Of a stretch of DNA of 7,706 bases, positions 1 through 5,255 are shown piece after piece. The stretch's first letter is position 1. Every line of letters begins with the position of its first letter. Location: NCBI GenBank assembly GCA_937965795.1, contig CALCMD010000084.1:1-7706 (forward strand), written 5' to 3'. The position numbers and the translations under genes are program-made. The stretch comes from an uncultured Lachnospiraceae bacterium (GTDB taxonomy: Bacteria; Bacillota; Clostridia; Lachnospirales; Lachnospiraceae). Under the pieces are notes generated by a model, which searched no databases, had not been told where the DNA came from, and worked only from the letters and a program-made list of their open reading frames with translations.

Positions 1-60
1 TATCGGCTTCATATCCTTCCTGCGTAAGTCATAATCTCCCACACAAACCGTGATTTGCAT
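1..60 (-). CDS. Possible start of a divergent gene, partial (20 codons, runs off the left edge)
   Basis: Read on the minus strand, an ATG at 60-58 is preceded by a GGAG (complement of 65-68) at a spacing of 4 bases, and the frame stays open to the window edge. The N-terminus begins Met-Gln-Ile-Thr-Val-Cys and continues Gly-Asp-Tyr-Asp-Leu-Arg. This loosely resembles the M-x-I-x-x-C-D-D start of LytTR-type response regulators, but the acidic pair expected at residues 7-8 is Val-Gly here. A divergent regulator beside a MacAB-type operon would make sense, yet 20 open codons can easily occur by chance. No product can be assigned. Confidence 0.27.
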   Translation of the reverse strand, partial: MQITVCVGDYDLRRKDMKPI

Positions 61-183
61 TCAACTCCAAAAGCCAAATGTTTTTCAAGCATTCATCACA
101 GGATTTTCATAGAATGAACAAAACTTTTCTTTATGATAAGCCATAACAGAATACGATTGCAGGAAGGTTTAAAAGGGTATTGG
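61..183. promoter_or_regulatory. Intergenic region upstream of the exporter operon
   Basis: This AT-rich, non-coding stretch should hold the promoter of the exporter operon. The best -10 candidates on the + strand are TATGAT at 132-137 and TAGAAT at 110-115. Neither has a recognisable -35 box at 16-18 bases, so the exact promoter is unresolved and an activator may be required. An AAAAGGG at 171-177 serves as a weak ribosome binding site 6 bases before the ATG at 184. The stronger AGGAAGG at 161-167 lies too far from that start (16 bases). I see no riboswitch or strong hairpin. Confidence 0.35.
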
Positions 184-834
184 ATGATGGCGAGAAAGAA
201 AGCAGGGAAAATTTTGTGCATAGCGCTAACGGCGCTTTGCCTGGCAGGGTGCCAGAACAAAGAAGCAGGAGGGATGGGAGAAAACGCAGAAATGTCTACA
301 GGAGTTTCGGCGCAGGAGAACCATTCATGGCAGGAAGAAGGAACCATTACCGGGAAAGTCACGGAGATCAATGGGAAAGAAATTACGCTGGCGCTTGTGG
401 AAATGCCGAAGATGGAAAATGAAACACCGGGCGGGGGAGAAGAAGGAAAGCCGCCAGAGCTTCCGGAAGGCGAGACGATGCCGGAAAGAAAAGAGCCGCC
501 AGAACTTCCGGAAGGTGAAACCATGCCGGAAGGAGAGGAGCCGCCAGAGTTTTCGGAAGGACAGACGCCACCCGAACATGGACAAAAAGAGGAACCGGAC
601 GGAAACGGCCCTGGCATGATGGAAACAACGGGAGAGGAACAGACGATTACGGTGTCCGATGAGACTGTTTATACAATGGACGAGCGGGGCGAAAGCCAGG
701 AAGCTTCTCTTGCAGATATAGAAGAAGGAAGCATTTTGCATGTGAAGATGGATGGCGAAACCGTTTCTTCTATTAAGATCAGAAAAATGCAGCCGGGCGA
801 CCAGGAACAGGAGACAGAAGGAGGCGTATCATGA
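184..834 (+). CDS. Repeat-containing lipoprotein with DUF5666-like signature, exporter-operon partner
   Basis: This encodes a secreted lipoprotein of 216 residues. The frame is open from 133, but the start is placed at the ATG at 184 (or the adjacent one at 187) because the signal peptide begins there: Met-Met-Ala-Arg-Lys-Lys, a hydrophobic core, then a LAGC lipobox whose cysteine is codon 250-252. After the lipidated end comes a short beta-rich segment (GTITGKVTEINGKEITLAL, about nt 331-393), then three tandem 15-residue Pro/Glu-rich repeats (451-585). A second beta-rich segment (about nt 646-780) ends in a VKMDGETVSSIKI stretch. The flanking segments resemble the small DUF5666-like modules that often precede HlyD-type adaptors in clostridia; this is family memory, not a search. 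The stop overlaps the adaptor start by ATGA, so the two are translationally coupled. It probably acts outside the membrane with the exporter. Its biochemical role is unknown. Confidence 0.85.
   Translation: MMARKKAGKILCIALTALCLAGCQNKEAGGMGENAEMSTGVSAQENHSWQEEGTITGKVTEINGKEITLALVEMPKMENETPGGGEEGKPPELPEGETMPERKEPPELPEGETMPEGEEPPEFSEGQTPPEHGQKEEPDGNGPGMMETTGEEQTITVSDETVYTMDERGESQEASLADIEEGSILHVKMDGETVSSIKIRKMQPGDQEQETEGGVS
451..585 (+). repeat. Three tandem 45-bp in-frame repeats in the lipoprotein gene
   Basis: Units begin at 451, 496 and 541, each opening with CCGCCAGA and encoding Pro-Pro-Glu-Leu/Phe-Pro/Ser-Glu-Gly. Units 1 and 2 are nearly identical at the protein level (PPELPEGETMPE plus three variable residues). 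Unit 3 is degenerate (PPEFSEGQTPPE). The period is an exact multiple of three, so copy number can change without losing the frame. The encoded segment is acidic, proline-rich and probably extended. Confidence 0.9.
820..834 (+). promoter_or_regulatory. Adaptor ribosome binding site and ATGA start/stop overlap
   Basis: A GGAGG motif (820-824, within AAGGAGGCG) lies 6 bases before the adaptor ATG at 831. That ATG shares the ATGA tetranucleotide 831-834 with the lipoprotein stop. This fixes the adaptor start and indicates coupled translation of the two extracytoplasmic components. Confidence 0.85.
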
Positions 835-1631
835 AGCACGGAACAACCCGAAGAAAAAAACGAATCATGGCAGTCGGCATTCCGGCGGCGATTCTGATCG
901 TGGGAGCTGGCGTGTGTTTTTTCGCATTTCACCACAAGAGTATAGAAATTGTAGCTTTGGCTGAGCCGATGCGTACGCAGGTGACTGCCGGGAGCATTTC
1001 GACCACGGTGACAGGCACGGGAACATTGAAAAACGATACGGCAAATGAGGTAAAGATTCCGGCGGATCTTACGGTGGAAGAAGTGCTGGTGGAAAGCGGT
1101 GATACGGTAAAGGAGGGGGACGCGCTGGCAACGGTCAATCAGACGTCCATCTTGAAAAAATTGTCTGCTGTGCAGGAGGAACTAAAAAGTCTGGATGAAG
1201 AAATCAATGAGAAAAAGGACGAGAAGGAATCTGCGTACATCAAAACCTATGTAGCGGGAAGAGTAAAGAAAATTTATGCGGAAGAAGGCGACCGTGTGGC
1301 GTCGGTGATGAAGGAGCAGGGAGCCGTTCTGGTACTTTCGATTGACGGTCTGATGGCGGTTACTTTAAAAGAAGTTTCCGGTGTGAGCAGCGGAGACGCC
1401 GTGACGGTCACACTGGCTGACGGTGATACAAAAGAAGGTACGATAGAAAGCGTTTCAGAAAAAACGTGTATCGTTACCCTGACGGATGATGGTCCTTCGG
1501 TTGACGAAGAGGTAAAAGTTTCCGATCAGGAAGGAAATGTAATTCGGAAGCGGCGTGTTATATATTCACCAGCCAATCGGGATTACAGGAACTGTGGGCA
1601 CAGTGTCTGCCGTGAGCGTGGAAGAAAATGA
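831..1631 (+). CDS. N-terminal fragment of the adaptor (anchor plus first lipoyl/hairpin unit)
   Basis: As it stands, this ORF encodes 266 residues. Residues 1-238 are genuine adaptor: a basic N-terminus (RRKKR), one membrane segment (12-33), a GTGTL linker, a biotinyl-lipoyl-like half with VLVESGDTVKEGDAL (85-99), a Lys/Glu-rich hairpin (104-134), the returning half with GRVKKIYAEEGDRV (143-156), and a beta-rich stretch to about 238. The last 28 residues are out of frame, basic and Cys-containing, and do not look like adaptor. The start has a good ribosome binding site and overlaps the lipoprotein stop. Alone it would be a truncated, membrane-anchored stub without the permease-facing domain. 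Confidence 0.75.
   Translation: MKHGTTRRKKRIMAVGIPAAILIVGAGVCFFAFHHKSIEIVALAEPMRTQVTAGSISTTVTGTGTLKNDTANEVKIPADLTVEEVLVESGDTVKEGDALATVNQTSILKKLSAVQEELKSLDEEINEKKDEKESAYIKTYVAGRVKKIYAEEGDRVASVMKEQGAVLVLSIDGLMAVTLKEVSGVSSGDAVTVTLADGDTKEGTIESVSEKTCIVTLTDDGPSVDEEVKVSDQEGNVIRKRRVIYSPANRDYRNCGHSVCRERGRK
1543..1545 (+). other. Apparent one-base insertion (frameshift point) in the adaptor
   Basis: Upstream frame: GGA AAT GTA ATT CGG. Downstream frame: GGA AGC GGC GTG TTA TAT, which cannot be extended upstream because of a TAA at 1540-1542. Dropping one T or C at 1543-1545 gives GNVIGSGVLYIH, matching the G-N-x-I-G-S-G pattern I recall in clostridial adaptors of this type. The total length of 2410 bases minus one is an exact multiple of three. 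Confidence 0.75.
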
Positions 1632-3240
1632 AAAGGTCAGCGCTTCTTCTACGCTGATAGAGCTGGAAGATGTTCCAGTCTCCACAGAATACCAGGAGCT
1701 TCTGTCAAAGCGCAGCGACCTTGCGGAAACCTTGCAGGTACTGACACAGCTCTCCCAGGATCATACGATCCGGGCAGAATATGACGGAACGGTCGAAAGT
1801 GTGGAGGTGACAGCAGAAAAATCAGGTTCCGGGGCAGGGGAAGCTTCCGAAGGAGTCCATGTAGCTTCTGCATCAAAGGAAGCAGACCAGGCGGCGGTAT
1901 TCGTTTTGACAAGCGCCGGGAATGAGACAGAGTCTGCGGAGGAACCGAAGGTAACGAGCATCACCAATATGGAGGAAGTGTTCCAGAGACTGTCAGAATC
2001 CGTGGAGACGCCTGTTTTTGGAAAAGTTCCGGCGTCGTCCATTTCGGAGACGGAGCAGTATACAGGAAAAATCAGATGGATGCCGGCAGACGGGACGTTT
2101 GCGGAAAAGACAGGGTATACGGCGGTGATTGAGCTGACCGCCAGGGCCGGGTATCAGTTCGTGATTCTAGAGGGAACGCAGCTTTCCTATCCGAATGCGC
2201 AGATGACACAGTGGGAGATTGGGGAGCAGTGTGAGCAGAATACGTTGAGACTGACCATTCTGTTTCCTGAAACGGCGGAAAAGGAAACAGAAAGTATTCC
2301 CGAAAGTGAAACGCAGAGAGGACAGCAGAATTCGGAGAATCAGCTAAATCCGGATGATCCGCAGAGCCAGAGCGGCCAGCAGGGGCAGGATGAGCCGAAT
2401 GAGAAAACACAGCAGGGGAAGAACGGTCAGAATTCCGGGAACCAGCAGGATGACACACAGGGAACGAACCAGAAGCAGCAGCAAAACCAGAGCGGGCAGG
2501 CAGCAGGAGTATCCGGCGTAAGTATGGCAGGACTTTCAGGAAGCAGCAGTCAGACGGAAGCGGCCGGGGACAGCTCCGATACTTCGGAGGAAAGCGGAAA
2601 TACCTCTATGGCCACGGCATTTACGATTTCAAAAAATGAGAATATGTGTCTTTCCGTGAATATTGATGAGCTGGATATTCTGTCGATTGAGGAGGGACAG
2701 AAGGTAACGGTTACGATAGATGCGCTGGAGGGGCAGGAGTTTGAGGGAGAGCTTACAAAGATCAATCATACGGCGAGCAATAATGGAGGCGTCACGAAGT
2801 ATACCGCAGAAGTCACCTTTCCGAAAAAGGAATCCATGCTGGCGGGGATGAATGCCACGGCAACGATTGTCGTAGAAGAAAAGGAAAATATCCTGACGCT
2901 TCCAGCGGAGGCAGTACAGGAGCGGGGAAATCATTCTTTTGTCTATACCCAAAAAGGGGAAGATGGCGTTCTGTCCGGTGAAGTCGAGATAGAAACAGGA
3001 CTGTCAGATGGAAATAAAGTGGAAATCGTAAGCGGGTTGGAAGCAGAACAGGAAATATACTATAACAGGGTAATCAATACAGATGGAAATGACAACGGGC
3101 TGGAAGGAATGCAGATGAATGGAATGCCTGACATGGGCGGGATGCCCGCGATGGGGAACGGACAACGCCCGGATGGCGGCGGGTTTGGAGAAAAACAAGG
3201 CAGCGGCCAGGGCGGCCCGATGGGACAGCGGGGTGAATAG
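1555..3240 (+). CDS. C-terminal fragment of the adaptor
   Basis: This 561-codon ORF begins at a GTG that would be Val242 of the intact protein. A GGAAG at 1546-1550 might act as a chance ribosome binding site. It carries the second lipoyl unit (ITGTVGTVSAVSVEENEKVS and the returning IRAEYDGTVESVEV), then a module with KIRWMPADGTF and YTAVIELTARAGYQF. A long Gln-rich linker follows, then typical adaptor beta-barrel and membrane-proximal elements (FTISKNENMCLSVNIDELDI, VTVTIDALEGQEFEGEL, SMLAGMNATATIVVEEKENILTLPAEAV). The tail is rich in Met, Gly and Pro. There is no signal peptide or membrane anchor, so if made separately it would stay in the cytoplasm and be unlikely to work. The stop is 2 bases before the ATPase start. 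Confidence 0.75.
   Translation: MLYIHQPIGITGTVGTVSAVSVEENEKVSASSTLIELEDVPVSTEYQELLSKRSDLAETLQVLTQLSQDHTIRAEYDGTVESVEVTAEKSGSGAGEASEGVHVASASKEADQAAVFVLTSAGNETESAEEPKVTSITNMEEVFQRLSESVETPVFGKVPASSISETEQYTGKIRWMPADGTFAEKTGYTAVIELTARAGYQFVILEGTQLSYPNAQMTQWEIGEQCEQNTLRLTILFPETAEKETESIPESETQRGQQNSENQLNPDDPQSQSGQQGQDEPNEKTQQGKNGQNSGNQQDDTQGTNQKQQQNQSGQAAGVSGVSMAGLSGSSSQTEAAGDSSDTSEESGNTSMATAFTISKNENMCLSVNIDELDILSIEEGQKVTVTIDALEGQEFEGELTKINHTASNNGGVTKYTAEVTFPKKESMLAGMNATATIVVEEKENILTLPAEAVQERGNHSFVYTQKGEDGVLSGEVEIETGLSDGNKVEIVSGLEAEQEIYYNRVINTDGNDNGLEGMQMNGMPDMGGMPAMGNGQRPDGGGFGEKQGSGQGGPMGQRGE
2281..2620 (+). repeat. Low-complexity Gln/Asn/Ser/Glu-rich linker inside the adaptor
   Basis: About 113 codons are dominated by Gln, Asn, Ser, Gly, Glu and Asp, with many CAG/CAGAAC-type triplets but no exact tandem unit. 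The segment is free of predicted secondary structure by eye and separates the upstream beta module from the C-terminal beta-barrel part of the adaptor. It reads as a long flexible extracellular spacer. Confidence 0.75.
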
Positions 3241-3242
3241 GA

Positions 3243-3929
3243 ATGATTCAATTTCACGATGTTTCGAAGATTTATACCATAGGCGGGGAAAAGGTGTATG
3301 CGTTAGACCGTGCCAATATGCACATATATCCGGGGGAATTCGTCAGCATTATAGGTCCGTCAGGAAGCGGGAAATCTACGATGATGAATATTATCGGCTG
3401 TCTGGATGTGGCGGATGGCGGCGAGTACCTGCTGGACGGCCAGGCGATTGAACAGTACTCAGAGCGTGAACTGGCGAAAATCAGGAACCGGAAAATCGGA
3501 TTTATTTTTCAGAATTTTAATCTGATCCAGAGGATGACGGCGGAGGAAAACGTGGAGCTTCCCCTGATCTATCAGGGAGTCCGTGCCGCAGAGCGAAAAA
3601 GCCGGGTACGGGACGCGCTGGAGAGCGTAGGGCTTTCGAAGCGGAGCGGGCACAGGCCGTCGGAGCTTTCCGGAGGACAGCAGCAGCGTGTGGCGATTGC
3701 CCGCGCGCTGGTCACGGGGCCTTCTCTTTTTCTGGCGGATGAACCCACTGGAAATCTGGATTCCAGAACGGGAGACGAGATTATGAACCTGTTTCATGAG
3801 CTGCATGAGAGAGGGAATACCATTGTCCTGATTACGCATGATGAAAAAGTGGCGCAGCAGGCATGGCGCAGAATCCGTATTTTAGACGGGCATGTAGAGG
3901 AGGTGGACGAATGGTTTTCCAATCCATAA
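3243..3929 (+). CDS. MacB/LolD-type ABC exporter ATPase
   Basis: This is the ATP-hydrolysing subunit of the exporter, 228 residues and of normal length for the family. All motifs are intact: Walker A GPSGSGKST (38-46), Q-loop Gln90 in FIFQNFNLI, signature LSGGQ (142-146), Walker B LFLADE (162-167), D-loop NLDS (171-174) and H-loop His199 in LITHD. The run ADEPTGNLD is characteristic of the MacB/LolD/FtsE branch rather than of amino-acid importers. The start is 2 bases after the adaptor stop, with GGGGTG (3230-3235) as binding site. The end overlaps the permease start by 19 bases. In Gram-negative bacteria such ATPases are fused to the permease as MacB; here they are separate, as is usual in Firmicutes. 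The substrate is unknown and macrolide export should not be assumed. Confidence 0.95.
   Translation: MIQFHDVSKIYTIGGEKVYALDRANMHIYPGEFVSIIGPSGSGKSTMMNIIGCLDVADGGEYLLDGQAIEQYSERELAKIRNRKIGFIFQNFNLIQRMTAEENVELPLIYQGVRAAERKSRVRDALESVGLSKRSGHRPSELSGGQQQRVAIARALVTGPSLFLADEPTGNLDSRTGDEIMNLFHELHERGNTIVLITHDEKVAQQAWRRIRILDGHVEEVDEWFSNP
3898..3905 (+). promoter_or_regulatory. Ribosome binding site fixing the permease start
   Basis: AGGAGGTG lies inside the end of the ATPase gene, 5 bases before the ATG at 3911. It selects that codon over the in-frame ATG at 3863, which has no comparable site and would add 16 unusual residues ahead of the conserved N-terminus. Confidence 0.85.
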
Positions 3930-5092
3930 AAATGGCATGGAGTGCGATTCTTTCAAATAAAATGCGTTCCTTTCTGACGATGCTTGGCATCATCATCGGC
4001 GTGGTTTCTCTGGTGGTGCTGGTATCTGTTGTAAATGGAGCGACGGACTCCGTGACCGCGCAGATTGATGGGATGGGCACGAACCTTCTGACTGTGCGCA
4101 TTACCGATGATAAGGAAAATCCCCTGAAGCTGTCAGAATTATCCGGGATTGCCGAAGAGAAGGCGATTGCCGAGGTGGCCCCTGCCGCACAGACGAATGT
4201 AACGGCAAAGAGCGGCTATAACAGCGAGGATATGACCGTACATGGAACGACGGGAGCCTATGCTGCGATTCAGGGGCTTGAGCTGGCGGCGGGGCGATTT
4301 CTGAAAAAAAGTGATGTTGACAATCATACGTATGTGGCGGTCATCAATCAGACGGCTGCCGAGGAAATCTTTGGCACGCGAAATGTGCTGGGAGAAGAGA
4401 TTTCGCTTGACGGGAGAAGTTTTCAGATCGTGGGCATTCTTGCAGAGGATGATTCGGTCACTTCTGTACGGAACTCTGATACGCTGGAGGCGTATATTCC
4501 ATATACGACCATCATGCGCATGACGGACAATATTTTCCATATCACGTCTTTTTATGCCTCCTCGGCAGATGAAAACAGCATGGACGCTGCGGAGCGCGTG
4601 CTGGAATCGAAGATGCTGGAACGTTTCGGAAACGATGAGGACGCCTTTACGATCGTCAACCAGTCCGCATTGATGGAAGCCATGAGCGGCGTCACGAATA
4701 CGCTGGCGTTGATGCTTGGAGGAATCGCAGGAATTTCTCTTTTGGTAGGAGGCATCGGAATCATGAATATCATGCTGGTGTCGGTAACGGAGCGGACGAA
4801 AGAAATCGGCATCCGCAAAGCGATCGGAGCGGGGAGGGGAAGTATCATGATGCAGTTTCTGACAGAGGCTCTGATGGTTAGCATGATGGGGTGCCTGGCG
4901 GGAATCGCCCTGTCCTTTGGCATTTTGCAGGCGGCGGGATTTTTTATCGAAGATATGAGCTTTCACCTGTCTATGAGCGTCGTGTGGGCAGCGGCAGGAT
5001 TTTCGATTTTGATTGGCGTGATCTTTGGGATTTACCCCGCGAATAAAGCGGCAGGGAAGCCTCCGATTGAGGCTCTGCGTTATTCTGGCTGA
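3911..5092 (+). CDS. MacB/FtsX-type ABC exporter permease
   Basis: This 393-residue membrane subunit of the exporter has the four-helix MacB layout. Helix 1 is at about residues 21-42, after an amphipathic start (SIKMAWSAILSNKMRSFLTMLG). A large extracytoplasmic MacB-core-like domain spans about 43-260, and helices 2-4 lie at about 263-290, 312-335 and 355-380. The conserved cytoplasmic loop TERTKEIGIRKAIGA starts at 293 and the C-terminus ends in YPANKAAGKPPIEALRYS, both hallmarks of this family. Family members act by mechanotransmission, coupling ATP hydrolysis inside to movement of the external domain and adaptor. The gene is complete and overlaps the ATPase by 19 bases. If the adaptor is really broken, ATPase and permease may be non-functional leftovers or may work with another adaptor. 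Confidence 0.93.
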   Translation: MVFQSIKMAWSAILSNKMRSFLTMLGIIIGVVSLVVLVSVVNGATDSVTAQIDGMGTNLLTVRITDDKENPLKLSELSGIAEEKAIAEVAPAAQTNVTAKSGYNSEDMTVHGTTGAYAAIQGLELAAGRFLKKSDVDNHTYVAVINQTAAEEIFGTRNVLGEEISLDGRSFQIVGILAEDDSVTSVRNSDTLEAYIPYTTIMRMTDNIFHITSFYASSADENSMDAAERVLESKMLERFGNDEDAFTIVNQSALMEAMSGVTNTLALMLGGIAGISLLVGGIGIMNIMLVSVTERTKEIGIRKAIGAGRGSIMMQFLTEALMVSMMGCLAGIALSFGILQAAGFFIEDMSFHLSMSVVWAAAGFSILIGVIFGIYPANKAAGKPPIEALRYSG

Positions 5093-5140
5093 TAAAATGA
5101 TTTTTTATAAAATGAAATAATATTTTATGCAAAAGTACGG

Positions 5141-5169
5141 TTGACAATCCCATAAATAGATGATAAATT
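5141..5169 (+). promoter_or_regulatory. Sigma-A-type promoter of the amino-acid importer operon
   Basis: A perfect -35 box TTGACA (5141-5146) is followed after 17 bases by TAAATT (5164-5169), a 4-of-6 match to TATAAT. Transcription would start near 5175-5177, about 80 bases before the binding-protein ATG. It is the only good promoter in the gap between the two operons. The upstream 5093-5130 is A/T-rich and could act as an UP element. Confidence 0.6.
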
Positions 5170-5172
5170 TGA

Positions 5173-5222
5173 AACAGTTCAGGCATGTTATGCGGGAAAG
5201 CGGAATACATGGCTGAACTGTT
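5173..5222. promoter_or_regulatory. Long inverted repeat in the importer leader (operator or 5' hairpin)
   Basis: The arms 5173-5188 and 5207-5222 are complementary over 16 pairs with one G-G mismatch (5183/5212). The outer 10 bp (AACAGTTCAG / CTGAACTGTT) are perfect and the loop is 18 bases. It starts at the predicted transcription start and ends 18 bases before the ribosome binding site. No T-run follows, so it is not an intrinsic terminator. It could be a repressor operator just downstream of the promoter, or an mRNA 5' stem. I do not recognise a known riboswitch or T-box core in it. Confidence 0.65.
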
Positions 5223-5240
5223 ACCGTATAAAGAGATTTT

Positions 5241-5247
5241 AAGGAGG
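5241..5247 (+). promoter_or_regulatory. Strong ribosome binding site of the binding-protein gene
   Basis: AAGGAGG sits 8 bases before the ATG at 5256. It is stronger than the sites of the following permease and ATPase genes, as expected for a binding protein needed in excess. Confidence 0.85.
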
Positions 5248-5255
5248 AAGAAATT

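Larger units (their letters stand above)
831..3240 (+). pseudogene. Large HlyD/MacA-type membrane adaptor, frameshifted
   Basis: Adaptors of this family anchor in the membrane, project outward and link an ABC exporter to the cell envelope. Two frames share one gene: 831-1631, and 1555-3240 shifted by +1. Removing one base at 1543-1545 (reading ATC GGA AGC GGC instead of ATT CGG AAG CGG) restores Ile-Gly-Ser-Gly and one 802-residue product. In that protein, residues 12-33 are an N-terminal membrane anchor, and 72-103 and 137-160 are two lipoyl halves around a short hairpin (104-134). A second lipoyl/hairpin unit spans about 245-330, a beta module about 403-481, a Gln/Asn/Ser-rich linker about 484-600, a beta-barrel and membrane-proximal part about 605-755, and a Met/Gly-rich tail 756-802. 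It is far longer than E. coli MacA (about 370 residues). The break could be a genuine inactivating mutation or a sequence error. No slippery heptamer is present, so programmed frameshifting is unlikely. Confidence 0.8.

Noticed and set aside
451..585. CRISPR-like repeat array
   Set aside because: The 45-bp units are contiguous, in frame within a gene, and have no spacers.
96..617. Minus-strand ORF of 173 codons
   Set aside because: It is antisense to the repeat-bearing lipoprotein. Its Ser/Pro/Gly repeats are the reverse reading of the 45-bp units, and there is no ribosome binding site.
1540..1560. Programmed ribosomal frameshift in the adaptor
   Set aside because: No slippery X-XXY-YYZ heptamer and no downstream pseudoknot evident. 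A one-base mutation or error explains the two frames more simply.
2072..2458. Minus-strand ORF of 128 codons
   Set aside because: It is the shadow of the Gln-rich linker in the adaptor, with Ser/Pro low-complexity sequence only.
4139..4966. Minus-strand ORF of 275 codons antisense to the permease
   Set aside because: Rich in Arg and His with no recognisable domain and no binding site. The + strand frame here is a clear MacB/FtsX permease.
831..5092. Macrolide efflux assignment
   Set aside because: Homology to MacAB supports only the transporter family. Nothing in the sequence indicates macrolides as substrate.
5173..5255. T-box or other known riboswitch ahead of the importer
   Set aside because: No T-box GGTGG-type core, no terminator hairpin with T-run, and no consensus core I can recognise, so only the inverted repeat is reported.
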